This document shows, in pieces, positions 54,556 to 63,145 of a stretch of 64,000 bases of DNA. The DNA comes from Kitasatospora herbaricolor (GTDB lineage Bacteria > Actinomycetota > Actinomycetes > Streptomycetales > Streptomycetaceae): the NCBI RefSeq assembly GCF_030813695.1, contig NZ_JAUSVA010000002.1:992001-1056000 (forward strand), given 5' to 3'. Both the position numbers and the translations under genes were made by a program. Position 1 is the first letter of the stretch. Every line of letters begins with the position of its first letter. The notes beneath the pieces are model-generated. The model did not search any database, had not been told where the DNA came from, and saw only the letters and a list, made by a program, of their open reading frames with translations.

Positions 54556-55926
54556 TCAGGGCTCGTGGCGCATCTCGGGGAAGCGTGCCGACGGACCGTC
54601 CAGCAGGTGGTCGTCCCGGCCCCGCAGCCATCGGTCGAAGAACGAGGCCACGTAGGCGCGGGTCGCGGCGACGGCCCGCTCGGGGCGCACCGTCCCGATG
54701 TCGTCGGCGACGGTGGCGGCCGGGGCGGCGTCCTGCCGGGCCAGCTGGGGCAGCAGCGACTCGGCGTCGGTGTAGGAACCGTGCCGGGACCCGGTCAGGG
54801 TCACGTCCGCGTGCCAGCCGCGGGTGTGCTGCCAGAAGGCCTGCCAGGAGGGCTGCTGCTGGTGGCTGCCGGAGTCCGGGTTGTCCGTGCCCATCAGCAG
54901 GAAGGGCACGTCCAGGCCGTCCTGGACGGCGGTGCCGAAGGGGCTGCCGGTGCTGTCGGGCAGCGGGAACTCCATCGTGCCGTCCAGGTTGACGCCCGCC
55001 TTGATCCGGGGGTCGTCGTGGATGGCCTGGGCCGCGGTGAACCCGCCGGCGGAGTGGCCGACCATGCCGACCCGCCCCAGGTCGAGGACGCCCGCCAGGC
55101 CGCCCGGCACGGCCCCGTCCGCGGATCCGACCGGCCGGTCGCCGCCCGCGTGCAGGGCGGTGAGGCGGTCCAGCACCAGGCGGACGTCGTCCACCCGGGC
55201 CTGCACGGCCTTGCGCAGGACGGCGTCGATCGCCGCCGGGTCCTGCAGGCCGGCCAGGTCGGGGAAGACCGACTCCGCGAGGCGCCCGCCCGGGAACTCC
55301 ACCTCGGAGGCCTCGTAGGTGTGGTCGACGGTGACCACGACGTAGCCGCGCGAGGCCAGGTCCTCCACCAGGCCGGTGTTCCAGGTGCGGGGATCGCCCA
55401 GGCCGGCCGAGTACAGCAGGACCGGGCGCGGGCCGCCGGCGCGCAGGGCGGGAGCGTCCTGCCGGGCGTGCGTGCGGGTGGCCGACCAGTTGGTCCGGCC
55501 GGGCGGCAGACCGTAGTTGAAGGTGCCGGCGCCGCGCGGGGTGCCGAAGTGCGCGGCGGCGAGCGGTGCCATCTGCGGGGCCCGCGGGCTCGGCGTCCCG
55601 GTGGCCGGGTACCAGAGGCTGATCATCAGCTCCCTGGTCCGGTCCGGGTGCCAGGGGTCGGGCCGGCCAGGGTCGGCCAGCCGGAGCGAGGTGGTGCCCA
55701 CCGCGAAGGGTCCGGTGGGCACCGGGAGCGCCGCGGTGGCCGGTGGGCCGGAGGCACCGGCGGGTGCGGCGGCGGCCGCCGGGCCGGCCAGCACCCCCAG
55801 CAGGGTGGCCGTCGCGGCCAGGGCCAGTGCCGCGGCCAGGCGGCGCCGGCCCGCCCCGGCGCGCGGGTGCGCCGCGGACGGCGGCGCTGCGACTGCTGGT
55901 GCGGCGATCGGTGACGAGGCGTGCAT
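54556..55926 (-). CDS. Secreted alpha/beta hydrolase (PAF-AH/cutinase-like)
   Basis: 456 residues. A long signal region (RRRLAAALALAATATLLGVLAG, cleaved after AAA about residue 60) exports the protein. The hydrolase domain has an oxyanion strand RPVLLYSAGLGDPRTW, nucleophile Ser in VGMVGHSAGGFTA and the catalytic His in TGSRHGSYTD, with NLDGTMEFPL between. It resembles streptomycete secreted platelet-activating-factor-acetylhydrolase-like or lipase-like esterases. GGGAGGA lies upstream of the ATG. The upstream region carries repeated GGTATGA half sites that look like an operator. Confidence 0.88.
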   Translation of the reverse strand: MHASSPIAAPAVAAPPSAAHPRAGAGRRRLAAALALAATATLLGVLAGPAAAAAPAGASGPPATAALPVPTGPFAVGTTSLRLADPGRPDPWHPDRTRELMISLWYPATGTPSPRAPQMAPLAAAHFGTPRGAGTFNYGLPPGRTNWSATRTHARQDAPALRAGGPRPVLLYSAGLGDPRTWNTGLVEDLASRGYVVVTVDHTYEASEVEFPGGRLAESVFPDLAGLQDPAAIDAVLRKAVQARVDDVRLVLDRLTALHAGGDRPVGSADGAVPGGLAGVLDLGRVGMVGHSAGGFTAAQAIHDDPRIKAGVNLDGTMEFPLPDSTGSPFGTAVQDGLDVPFLLMGTDNPDSGSHQQQPSWQAFWQHTRGWHADVTLTGSRHGSYTDAESLLPQLARQDAAPAATVADDIGTVRPERAVAATRAYVASFFDRWLRGRDDHLLDGPSARFPEMRHEP

Positions 55927-56008
55927 CGGCCCTGGTTCCTCCCGTCGGCCCGCCTCCGTGCGGTGGGCCCGTGACGCCGACGGTACGGCGGGGCACCGGC
56001 ACCGCACG

Positions 56009-56050
56009 TCATACCCCGGAGCCAACTCCTCCTCTCATACCGGCGTATGA
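56009..56050 (-). promoter_or_regulatory. Putative operator of the secreted hydrolase gene
   Basis: TCATAC-CGGC-GTATGA dyad at 56035-56050, and a further TCATAC at 56009-56014, 26 bp from the first arm. All lie in the 230-base space upstream of the hydrolase start. Regulator unknown. Confidence 0.45.
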
Positions 56051-56156
56051 CCCCCGGTAGGCCGATCGGCCGTGGCGGCCCGCCGGAGCCGGTCCCGCGC
56101 CCCGAAAGCGCTGGGAGCGGGACCGGGCGGCGGCCGGACGTGGCCCGGCGGACCGG

Positions 56157-57299
56157 TCAGACGTGCGGCATCCGCGGCAGCGGCCCGCCCGGGGCCGGCA
56201 GCGTCGCCAGGGTGGCCAGCGAGGCCCGGTGCCGGCCGGGCGTGCCGAGGGCCAGCTGGTCGGCCTTGGCGCGCTTCAGGTAGAGGTGGACGGGGTGCTC
56301 CCAGGTCATCCCGATCCCGCCGTGCAGTTGCACGGCCTCCTCCGCCGCGCGGACGGCGACCGCGCCGCAGTGCGAGGCGGCGACCGCCACCAGGACGGCG
56401 GCGTCGGCGCTCCCGGTGGCCAGCGCGTCGGCCGCGGCCCGGGCGGCGGCCCGGGCGCCCGCGATGTCCAGCCAGAGATCGGCCAGCCGGTGCTTGAGCG
56501 CCTGGAACGAGCCGACCACCCGCCCGAACTGCCGGCGCTCCCGCAGGTACGCCACCGTGGTGGCCAGGCACCACTCGGCCAGTCCGAGCTGTTCGGAGGC
56601 CAGCAGTCCGGCGCCCGTCAGCAGGGCCTCCCAGAGCACGGCCTCGGCCTGGTCCGGCCCCACCAGCAGCCGGCCGGGGGCGCCGTCCAGCCGGAGGTCG
56701 ACGAGCGGGCGGGTGAGATCGAGCGAGCCCCGGGCGGTCACCGTGACGTCGGCCCCGTCCACGGCGTACAGGCCGGGCCCGGCCGGGCCGTCGGCGGGGA
56801 CGATCAGCAGGCCGGCCCCCGGCACGTCGGCGACCGAGGTGACCGCACCGGTCAAGGCGCCCGCCGCGTCGGCCCGTACGCCGAGCGGGAAGGGCGCGTC
56901 GGGCGCGGTGGACAACGGTACGGCGAGCGCGGCCGTCCGGTCACCGGCGCACAGCGCGGGCCACTCCCCCGCCGCCAGCTCACCGGCCGCGAGCAGCACG
57001 GTGGTGGCCAGCACGGCGCTGCCCAGGAACGGCACCGGCGCGCAGGCGCGGCCCAGCTCCTCCAGCACCACGGCGGTCTCGCGCAGCGAGGCCCCGGCGC
57101 CGCCGAGCGCCTCGGGCACCTGGAGCGCCACCACTCCGAGCTCCTGGGCCAGCGTCCGCCACAGCCCGGTGTCCTGCGGTTCGGGCCCCTCGCACCGTGT
57201 GAGGACGGCCTGCGGCGGGCAGCGGTCGGCGAGCAACGCGCGGACGGCGGAGCGCAGGTCCTCCTCCACCTCCGAGTACAGCAGGTCGAGTTCGGTCAT
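56157..57299 (-). CDS. Acyl-CoA dehydrogenase, C-terminal gene of the operon
   Basis: 380 residues of the acyl-CoA dehydrogenase fold, shorter and more divergent in its middle than the other two copies. It shows LGVVALQVPEALGGAGASLRETAVVLEELGRACAPVPFLGS in the N-terminal helices, FGRVVGSFQALKHRLADL and QLHGGIGMTWEHPVHLYLKRAKA at the C-terminus. The usual catalytic Glu region is not clear, so it may pair with the preceding gene in a heteromeric enzyme, as known for steroid-degrading ACADs (inference). The ATG overlaps the previous stop (ATGA). Confidence 0.9.
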   Translation of the reverse strand: MTELDLLYSEVEEDLRSAVRALLADRCPPQAVLTRCEGPEPQDTGLWRTLAQELGVVALQVPEALGGAGASLRETAVVLEELGRACAPVPFLGSAVLATTVLLAAGELAAGEWPALCAGDRTAALAVPLSTAPDAPFPLGVRADAAGALTGAVTSVADVPGAGLLIVPADGPAGPGLYAVDGADVTVTARGSLDLTRPLVDLRLDGAPGRLLVGPDQAEAVLWEALLTGAGLLASEQLGLAEWCLATTVAYLRERRQFGRVVGSFQALKHRLADLWLDIAGARAAARAAADALATGSADAAVLVAVAASHCGAVAVRAAEEAVQLHGGIGMTWEHPVHLYLKRAKADQLALGTPGRHRASLATLATLPAPGGPLPRMPHV

Positions 57300-58489
57300 C
57301 GGGCCGACTCCTTCCAGGGCACGTCCTTGTCCGAGCGGGGCTCGGCGGGCAGGCCGAGGACGCGCTCGGCGATGATGTTGCGCAGGATCTCGGAGCTGCC
57401 GCCCTCGATCGAGTTGCCCTTGGCCCGCAGGTAGCGGTAGCCGGCGTCGCGGCCGGTGAAGTCGACCAGTTCGGGCCTGGACATCGTCCAGTCGCCGTAG
57501 GCGAGCCCCTGCTCGGCCAGCAACTCGACCTCCAGTCCGGTCAGTTCCTGGGCCAGCCGGGCGAAGGCCAGCTTCGCCGCGGCCCCCTCAGGGCCCGGCT
57601 GGCCGACCGCGAGCTGCTGGCGCAGCCGCTCGCCCGTCAGCCGGAGCACCTCGGCGTCGGTCCAGCCCTGGAGGAGCCGCTGGTGCAGCTCGTGGGTGCG
57701 CAACTCGGGGTTCCGGCGCCAGGTTTCGGCGAGGATGCCGATCAGGCCGCCCTCGCGCGGGGTGCGCTGGCCGCCGATCGCGACCCGCTCGTTGTTGAGG
57801 GTGGTCTGGGCGATCCGCCAGCCCTCGCCGACCGCGCCGAGCCGATGGGCGTCGGGGATCCGCACGCCGGTCAGGAAGACCTCGTTGAACTCGGCCTCAC
57901 CGGTGAGCTGGCGCAGCGGCCGGACGTCCACGCCGGGGTCGGTCATGTCGCAGACGAAGTAGCTGATGCCCTGGTGCTTGGGGACGTCCGGGTCGGTCCG
58001 GGCGAGCAGGATGGCCCAGCGGGCGAGATGGGCGCTGGAGGTCCACACCTTCTGGCCGTCCACCGTCCAGCCGGCGTCCGGGCCGTCGCCGTCGCGGACG
58101 GCGCGGGTGGCGAGCGCGGCCAGGTCCGAGCCGGCACCGGGCTCGCTGAAGAGCTGGCACCAGACCTCCTCGCCGGTCCACAGCGGGCGCAGGAAGCGGC
58201 GCTTCTGCTCCTCGGTGCCGTAGCGCAGGATGGTGGGGGCGGCCATCCCGAGCCCGATGCCGATCCGGCGCGGGTCGTTGTCGGGGGCGCCGGCGGCGGC
58301 GAGTTCCGCGTCGACCACGGCCTGCAGGGCGCGCGGGGCGCCGAGGCCGCCGAGGCCGGGCGGGAAGTGCACCCAGGCCAGTCCGGCGTCGAACCGGGCC
58401 CGCAGGAACTCCAGCGGTTCGGTGGCCGCCGGGTCGTGGGCGGCCAGCAACTCGGCTGTACGGATGACGAGTTCGTCGGCGCTGGTCAT
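57296..58489 (-). CDS. Acyl-CoA dehydrogenase, middle gene of the operon
   Basis: 397 residues. Clear ACAD elements: LGGLGAPRALQAVVDAEL, WCQLFSEPGAGSDLAAL (FAD/substrate loop), VDGQKVWTSSAHLARW, NEVFLTGVRIPD and the C-terminal KGNSIEGGSSEILRN, which supplies FAD contacts. It oxidises an acyl-CoA at the alpha-beta bond, feeding electron-transfer flavoprotein. Its neighbour downstream may form a heteromer with it. Start and stop overlap those of both flanking genes by four bases, so the operon is tightly coupled. Confidence 0.93.
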   Translation of the reverse strand: MTSADELVIRTAELLAAHDPAATEPLEFLRARFDAGLAWVHFPPGLGGLGAPRALQAVVDAELAAAGAPDNDPRRIGIGLGMAAPTILRYGTEEQKRRFLRPLWTGEEVWCQLFSEPGAGSDLAALATRAVRDGDGPDAGWTVDGQKVWTSSAHLARWAILLARTDPDVPKHQGISYFVCDMTDPGVDVRPLRQLTGEAEFNEVFLTGVRIPDAHRLGAVGEGWRIAQTTLNNERVAIGGQRTPREGGLIGILAETWRRNPELRTHELHQRLLQGWTDAEVLRLTGERLRQQLAVGQPGPEGAAAKLAFARLAQELTGLEVELLAEQGLAYGDWTMSRPELVDFTGRDAGYRYLRAKGNSIEGGSSEILRNIIAERVLGLPAEPRSDKDVPWKESAR

Positions 58490-59727
58490 CGGCCGGCCTC
58501 CCGGTGACGCTTGAGCTCCCGGCGGGCGAGCGAGCGCTTGTGCACCTCGTCCGGGCCGTCGGCCAGCCGCAGGGTGCGATTGCCGGCCCAGAGTTGGGCG
58601 AGCGGGGTGTCCTGGCTGACGCCGGCCGCGCCGTACGCCTGGACGGCCTTGTCCAGGATCCACTCCACCGTGAGCGGGGTGGCGATCTTGATGGCCTGGA
58701 TCTCGGTGTGGGCGCCCCGGTTGCCGACGGTGTCCATCAACCAGGCGGTCTTCAGCACCAGCAGCCGGGCCTGCTCGATCCGCACCCGGGACTCGGCGAT
58801 CCAGTCCTGCACCACGCCCTGCTCGGCCAGCGGGCGGCCGAAGGCGACCCGCTCCAGGGTGCGGCGGCACATCAGCTCCAGGGCGCGCTCGGCGATCCCG
58901 ATCGCCCGCATGCAGTGGTGGATCCGGCCGGGGCCGAGCCTGGCCTGGGCGATGGCGAAGCCGGAGCCCTCCTCACCGATCAGGTTGCCGGCCGGGACCC
59001 GGACGTCCTCGAAGGTGATCTCGGCGTGCCCGCCGTGGTCGGCGTCGTCGTAGCCGAAGACCCGCATGCCGCGCCGGACGGTCACCCCGGGAGTGTCGCG
59101 CGGCACCAGGATCATGCTCTGCTGCCGGTGCGGTTCGGCGGACGGGTCGGTCTTGCCCATCACGATGAAGATCTTGCAGGCCGGGTTCATCGCCCCGGTG
59201 ATGTACCACTTGCGGCCGTTGACCACGTACTCGTCACCGTCGCGCTCGATCCGGGTGGCGATGTTGGAGGCGTCGGAGGAGGCCACCTCGGGCTCGGTCA
59301 TCGCGAAGGCGGAGCGGATCTCTGCGTTCAGCAGCGGCTCCAGCCACTGCTTGCGCTGGTCCGCGTCGGCGAACTGGGCCAGCAGCTCCATGTTGCCGGT
59401 GTCGGGCGCGGCGCAGTTGAGCGCGGCGGGCGCCAGGTGGGGGCTGCGGCCGGTGATCTCGGCGAGCGGCGCGTACTGCAGGTTGGTCAGGCCGGCTCCG
59501 CCCTCCCCCGGCAGGCTGTGCCGATCCTGGAAGAACAGGTTCCACAGGCCGAGGCGGCGGGCGTGGGCCTGCAGTTCGGCGACCACCGGCGGGATGTCCC
59601 AGTGCTCCCTGGCCGGGTCGGCGAGCTGCTCCTCCAGCACGGCCTCGGCCGGGTGTACGTACTCGTCCATGAAGGCGAGCAGCCGCTCGCGCAGCTCCAG
59701 GGTGCGGGCGTCGTACGAGAAGTCCAT
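58486..59727 (-). CDS. Acyl-CoA dehydrogenase, ACAD10/11-like
   Basis: 413 residues. ACAD features: PLAEITGRSPHLAPAALNC, SAFAMTEPEVASSDASNI, VNGRKWYITGAMNPACKIFIVMG, HGGHAEITFEDVRVP, RLGPGRIHHCMRAIG and the C-terminal QAYGAAGVSQDTPLA. The GRKWYITGAMNP and GPGRIHHCMR blocks are characteristic of the ACAD10/11 branch, whose members in animals are fused to an aminoglycoside-phosphotransferase-like kinase. Here that kinase is the adjacent upstream gene, one base away, which supports a joint function. Confidence 0.93.
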   Translation of the reverse strand: MDFSYDARTLELRERLLAFMDEYVHPAEAVLEEQLADPAREHWDIPPVVAELQAHARRLGLWNLFFQDRHSLPGEGGAGLTNLQYAPLAEITGRSPHLAPAALNCAAPDTGNMELLAQFADADQRKQWLEPLLNAEIRSAFAMTEPEVASSDASNIATRIERDGDEYVVNGRKWYITGAMNPACKIFIVMGKTDPSAEPHRQQSMILVPRDTPGVTVRRGMRVFGYDDADHGGHAEITFEDVRVPAGNLIGEEGSGFAIAQARLGPGRIHHCMRAIGIAERALELMCRRTLERVAFGRPLAEQGVVQDWIAESRVRIEQARLLVLKTAWLMDTVGNRGAHTEIQAIKIATPLTVEWILDKAVQAYGAAGVSQDTPLAQLWAGNRTLRLADGPDEVHKRSLARRELKRHREAGR

Positions 59728-59728
59728 G

Positions 59729-60757
59729 TCAGTGCTCCTTGAGGGCCGCGAGGCCGTGGTCGACCAGGATCGGGCCCATCTCGCCGGCGCGTTCGAAGCC
59801 GGCGCCGAGGGTCTTGCCCTGCTGGTAGCGGAAGTGGATGCCCTCGGCCACCACGGCGAGCTTGAACGAGGCGAAGGCGACGTACCAGCCGAGCGTGGAG
59901 ACGTCCCGGCCGGAGAGTTCGGCGTAGCGGGCGACCAGCTCCGGGGCGGCCGGGTAGCCGGGGGCGGTGGCGGCGGCCGGGATGATCCCGCCGCCGGCGC
60001 CGGCGAGTTCGGTGTACATCACCAGCAGGCCGAGGTCGGTGAGCGGGTCGCCGAGGGTGGACATCTCCCAGTCCAGTACGGCGGTGATCCGGTCCTCGCC
60101 GTCCACCAGGACGTTGTCCAGCCGGTAGTCGCCGTGCACCAGGGTGGGCGCCGGGGAGTCGGGGAGCCGCTCGGTGAGCAGCGCGTGCAACGCGTCGACG
60201 CCGGGCAGTTCGCGGCTCCGCGAGGCGGCGAGCTGGGTGCTCCACCGCCGGAGCTGGCGGGCGAGGTAACCCTCGGGGCGGCCGAAGTCGGCCAGGCCGA
60301 CGGCGGCCGGGTCGATGGCGTGCAGCCGGACCAGGGTCTCGGCCAGGCCGAGGCCGAGCGCCCGGACCCGCTCGGGGCCGAGCGCGGTGAGGGCGGCGGC
60401 GTCCCGGTGGGCGACGCCGGGCACGTAGGACATCAGGTACCAGGTGGCGCCGATCACCTCGGTGTCCTCGACCAGCAGGTGGGTGTCGGGCACGGGTACG
60501 GGCGTGGCCCGCAGGGCGGTCATCACCCGGTACTCGCGGCCCATGTCGTGCGCGGTGGCGAGGACGTGGCCGAGCGGTGGCCGGCGCAGCACCCAGCTGG
60601 ACGCGCCGTCGGAGAGGACGTACGTCAGGTTGGAGCGGCCCCCCTCGATCAGCTCGGCCCGCAGCGGGCCCCGGACCAGGCCCGGCAGCTCGCGGTCCAG
60701 GTGGACGCGCAGCCGCGCCAGGTCCAGGCCGGGCGGGTCGGCGGGGGTGTCGGACAT
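59729..60757 (-). CDS. APH-type phosphotransferase (ACAD10/11-associated kinase)
   Basis: 342 residues of the aminoglycoside phosphotransferase/choline kinase fold: IEGGRSNLTYVLSDG, the ATP lysine region WVLRRPP, the catalytic loop LVHGDYRLDNVLVD and the metal-binding AVLDWEMSTLGDPLTDLG. Animal ACAD10/11 kinase domains and bacterial LvaA phosphorylate the hydroxyl of 4-hydroxyacyl-CoAs so that phosphate can be eliminated; the gene order here (kinase followed by ACAD) suggests the same chemistry (inference). GGGAGCGAG lies before the ATG. First gene of the operon behind the second TetR operator. Confidence 0.92.
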   Translation of the reverse strand: MSDTPADPPGLDLARLRVHLDRELPGLVRGPLRAELIEGGRSNLTYVLSDGASSWVLRRPPLGHVLATAHDMGREYRVMTALRATPVPVPDTHLLVEDTEVIGATWYLMSYVPGVAHRDAAALTALGPERVRALGLGLAETLVRLHAIDPAAVGLADFGRPEGYLARQLRRWSTQLAASRSRELPGVDALHALLTERLPDSPAPTLVHGDYRLDNVLVDGEDRITAVLDWEMSTLGDPLTDLGLLVMYTELAGAGGGIIPAAATAPGYPAAPELVARYAELSGRDVSTLGWYVAFASFKLAVVAEGIHFRYQQGKTLGAGFERAGEMGPILVDHGLAALKEH

Positions 60758-60811
60758 CGGCTCGCTCCCAAGCGTTTCGGTGACCCGCCCGGCGGAGGCC
60801 CCACCGGGTGA

Positions 60812-60827
60812 CTAAGCGCTTGCTTAG
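60812..60827. promoter_or_regulatory. TetR operator, site 2
   Basis: CTAAGCGCTTGCTTAG, the exact reverse complement of the operator at 46159-46174. It overlaps the -10 of the minus-strand promoter and lies 55 bases from the phosphotransferase start. Confidence 0.75.
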
Positions 60828-60855
60828 CATTCAGCCGAGGAGGGCACCCTGTCAA
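60826..60855 (-). promoter_or_regulatory. Promoter of the phosphotransferase-ACAD operon
   Basis: On the minus strand TTGACA (60855-60850), 18 bases, AATGCT (60831-60826); the TTGACAGGGT block is the same as at the SDR promoter. Confidence 0.65.
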
Positions 60856-60856
60856 C

Positions 60857-61171
60857 GCCCCCACCCCGATCGGTGCGTCCGAGCGGCGCCCGGGGGCCCC
60901 GCCCCCGGGCGAGCGGGGGTCTCGACGAGCGAGCGGCAGGTAGCCGGCGGAAGAGCGGGAGGCAGGCGGTGGGCCCGCGGCGGTCCTTGCCGGTTCCCGG
61001 GTGCGGGCGCGGGCGCAGATCCCGGGCGCGGGCCGCGGGCGGACAGTGACGCAAGCCGCCGGGGATGCATCACAACTCGGCCTCACCGCATGCCCGTTGA
61101 CTGGTGCGGCCGTCCCGGGCCGGGGATGCTCGGGGTACCACCGAGGTGCGGCGGGCCACCGAGGGGGCGCC
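60857..61171. other. GC-rich spacer upstream of the ACAD operon
   Basis: About 315 bases with no recognisable gene. A TTGACT at 61097-61102 has no matching -10 at normal spacing. Confidence 0.4.
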
Positions 61172-61402
61172 GTGGGGGAACGCTCAGGAGCGGCCGGGCG
61201 GAAGCCCCGGCGGACCTTTCGGCGCGCGCCCCGACGCGCGCCGGGTCCGCTGCTCGCACTGGTTCGACTGCTGTGCGCAGCGGCGGTCATCGGCCTGCCG
61301 ACCAGTGGCGCGTGCAGCGCGACGCTCTTCGCCTTCACCGGCCGGTTCGACCCGATCGCCCAGCACGTCCACGTGCACCCGTTCCGGGGCGGCCCGCGCT
61401 GA
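61172..61402 (+). CDS. Small hydrophobic hypothetical protein
   Basis: 76 residues if GTG 61172 is the start (GAGGGGG four bases upstream; longer in-frame starts exist). A very basic N-terminus (RKPRRTFRRAPRRAPG) precedes a hydrophobic segment LLALVRLLCAAAVIGLP and the tail CSATLFAFTGRFDPIAQHVHVHPF. Membrane-anchored or secreted; the function is unknown and the gene call is uncertain. Confidence 0.5.
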   Translation: MGERSGAAGRKPRRTFRRAPRRAPGPLLALVRLLCAAAVIGLPTSGACSATLFAFTGRFDPIAQHVHVHPFRGGPR

Positions 61403-61480
61403 CCCGGGTGCGGACGGCAGAGGGGCGGCCCGGCCGGACCACGCCCCCTCCGGCGGGGCAGGTCCGTGCCGGGCCTCGGG

Positions 61481-62383
61481 TCAGCGGAGGTCCACCGGCC
61501 CGCCGGTCGCCAGCGACCGCTCGGCGCCGGCCAGGATCTCCACCACCCGCAGACCGAAGGCCGCGTCGCAGGGGTGCGGCGTGCCGGTGCGGGCGGAGTC
61601 GAGCAGCGCGTCCACCGCGCGGTGCAGCGCCCGCACCGGCCCTTCGCCGCGCTCCGGCAGGTGCACCACGCCGGCGCTGCCGCGCAGCTCCATGCCCGTG
61701 CCGCCGGCCTCCACCGGCGCGGTCAGGCTCAGCGCCAGGGTGCTGGAGGCGCCGCCCTCGTGCCGCAGCACCAGGTGCACGGTGTCCCGGGGGCCGGAGG
61801 CCGCCGTCACCCGGGTCGCGTCGCCGAGCACCGGCAGCAGGACGGACAGGGCGTGCGGGCCGACGTCCCAGAGCGCGCCCTTCTCCTCCCGCCAGGGCGA
61901 GGCCGCGTACGGGCTGCTGCTGCCGGGCGCGAAGACCGAGCCGAGCCAGTCGGAGCGGCCGGTGAACCAGCCGCCGACCTCCGCCTGCTTCTCCAGCCAG
62001 GGCCCCTGCTCGCCGCCGAAGCGGACGGTGAAGAAGACCACCGAGGCGACCTCGTGCCGGGCCACGGCGGCCGCGAGCCGGCGGGCGTCCGGCACGGTCA
62101 GCGCGACCGGCTTGTCCAGCAGCAGGTGGCAGCCCGCCTCCGCCGCGCGGACGGCGAGGTCCGGCTGGACGCCCGGCGGCAGCGCGATGGAGACCGCGTC
62201 CACGTCGGCGAGCAGGGCGTCCACGTCCGGGTAGGCGCGTACGCCGTGGGCCTCGGCGAGGGACTCGGCCGCCTCCGGCCGCCGCCCCCACACCCCCACG
62301 AAGTCGATTCCGGGGTGCTCGGCGAGCACGGGAGCGTGCACGCGCTCCGCCCAGGGCCCGGTTCCCAGCAGTCCGATCCGCAC
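61481..62383 (-). CDS. Gfo/Idh/MocA family oxidoreductase
   Basis: 300 residues. The N-terminal Rossmann domain begins VRIGLLGTGPWAERVHAPVL, and the family EKP-type motif is LDKPVALTV (Lys and Pro). The C-terminal alpha/beta domain includes the WREEKGALWDVGPHALSVLL block with the conserved His. NAD(P)-dependent oxidation or reduction of a sugar or polyol is expected; the substrate is unknown. GTG 62383 is chosen for GGAGGAG about seven bases upstream. It lies 20 bases after the O-methyltransferase gene, so the two are probably co-transcribed. Confidence 0.9.
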   Translation of the reverse strand: MRIGLLGTGPWAERVHAPVLAEHPGIDFVGVWGRRPEAAESLAEAHGVRAYPDVDALLADVDAVSIALPPGVQPDLAVRAAEAGCHLLLDKPVALTVPDARRLAAAVARHEVASVVFFTVRFGGEQGPWLEKQAEVGGWFTGRSDWLGSVFAPGSSSPYAASPWREEKGALWDVGPHALSVLLPVLGDATRVTAASGPRDTVHLVLRHEGGASSTLALSLTAPVEAGGTGMELRGSAGVVHLPERGEGPVRALHRAVDALLDSARTGTPHPCDAAFGLRVVEILAGAERSLATGGPVDLR

Positions 62384-62403
62384 GTTCTCGCTCCTCCGAT
62401 GGT

Positions 62404-63072
62404 TCAGCCCTGTACGCGGGCCAGCGTGAATCCGTCGTAGCCCTTCGCCCCGACCGTCTGGACGGAGGTGGCGGACACCCGGGGCTCGGCGGCGATCAGG
62501 TCGTGCAGCGCCCGGGTGCCGATGACGCTCCGGTCGGCGCTGTCCGCGTCGGCGACCGCCCCGCCGCGCACCACATTGTCGACGATGATCAGTGAGCCGG
62601 GCGCGGTCAGCTTCAGCGCCCGGGCGAAGTACTCCGGGTTGCCCGGCTTGTCCGCGTCGATGAAGACCAGGTCGAAGGGCTCCGCCCCGTCGGCCTCCAG
62701 CGCCGCGAGGGAGTCCGCGGCCGGGCCCAGCCGCACCTCGGCGACCTCGCCGAGGCCGGCCCGCTCCAGGTTGCGGCGGGCCACCTCGGCGTGCTTGGGG
62801 TCGATCTCCAGGGTGATCAGGGTGCCGTCGGCGGGCAGCGCGCGGGCCAGCCAGATCGCGCTGTAGCCGCCCAGCGTGCCGACCTCCAGGATCCGGCGGG
62901 CGCCCTGGGTGAGCGCGAGCAGGTGCAGCAGCTTGCCCTGGTTCGGCGCCACCGCGATGTGCGGCAGCCCGGCCTCGTCGGCGGCGGCCGTGGCGGCCTC
63001 CAGCACGGGATCGTGGCCGATCAGGGTCTCGGCGAAGTAGTCGTCGACCGCGTCCCACTGCTGCTGGCTCAC
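62404..63072 (-). CDS. Class I SAM-dependent O-methyltransferase
   Basis: 222 residues of the catechol O-methyltransferase-like family 3. SAM-binding motifs: ILEVGTLGGYSAIWLARAL (motif I), TLEIDPKHAEVARRNL, DLVFIDADKPGNPEYF and IIVDNVVRGG, the last two giving metal-binding acidic residues. It methylates a hydroxyl on a small aromatic or similar molecule. I chose GTG 63072 because GGAGGG lies four bases upstream; GTG 63099 would add nine residues and may be correct. Confidence 0.9.
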   Translation of the reverse strand: MSQQQWDAVDDYFAETLIGHDPVLEAATAAADEAGLPHIAVAPNQGKLLHLLALTQGARRILEVGTLGGYSAIWLARALPADGTLITLEIDPKHAEVARRNLERAGLGEVAEVRLGPAADSLAALEADGAEPFDLVFIDADKPGNPEYFARALKLTAPGSLIIVDNVVRGGAVADADSADRSVIGTRALHDLIAAEPRVSATSVQTVGAKGYDGFTLARVQG

Positions 63073-63145
63073 AAGGCCCTCCACATGCTGCGTCGTCACC
63101 GCCGGGATTCCCGCCCGATGCTACCCCGCCGGGACTGCCGGACCG

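Noticed and set aside
60848..61172. Coding region upstream of the small hydrophobic protein
   Set aside because: Open frames exist on both strands but none has a domain, a ribosome-binding site or normal codon use.
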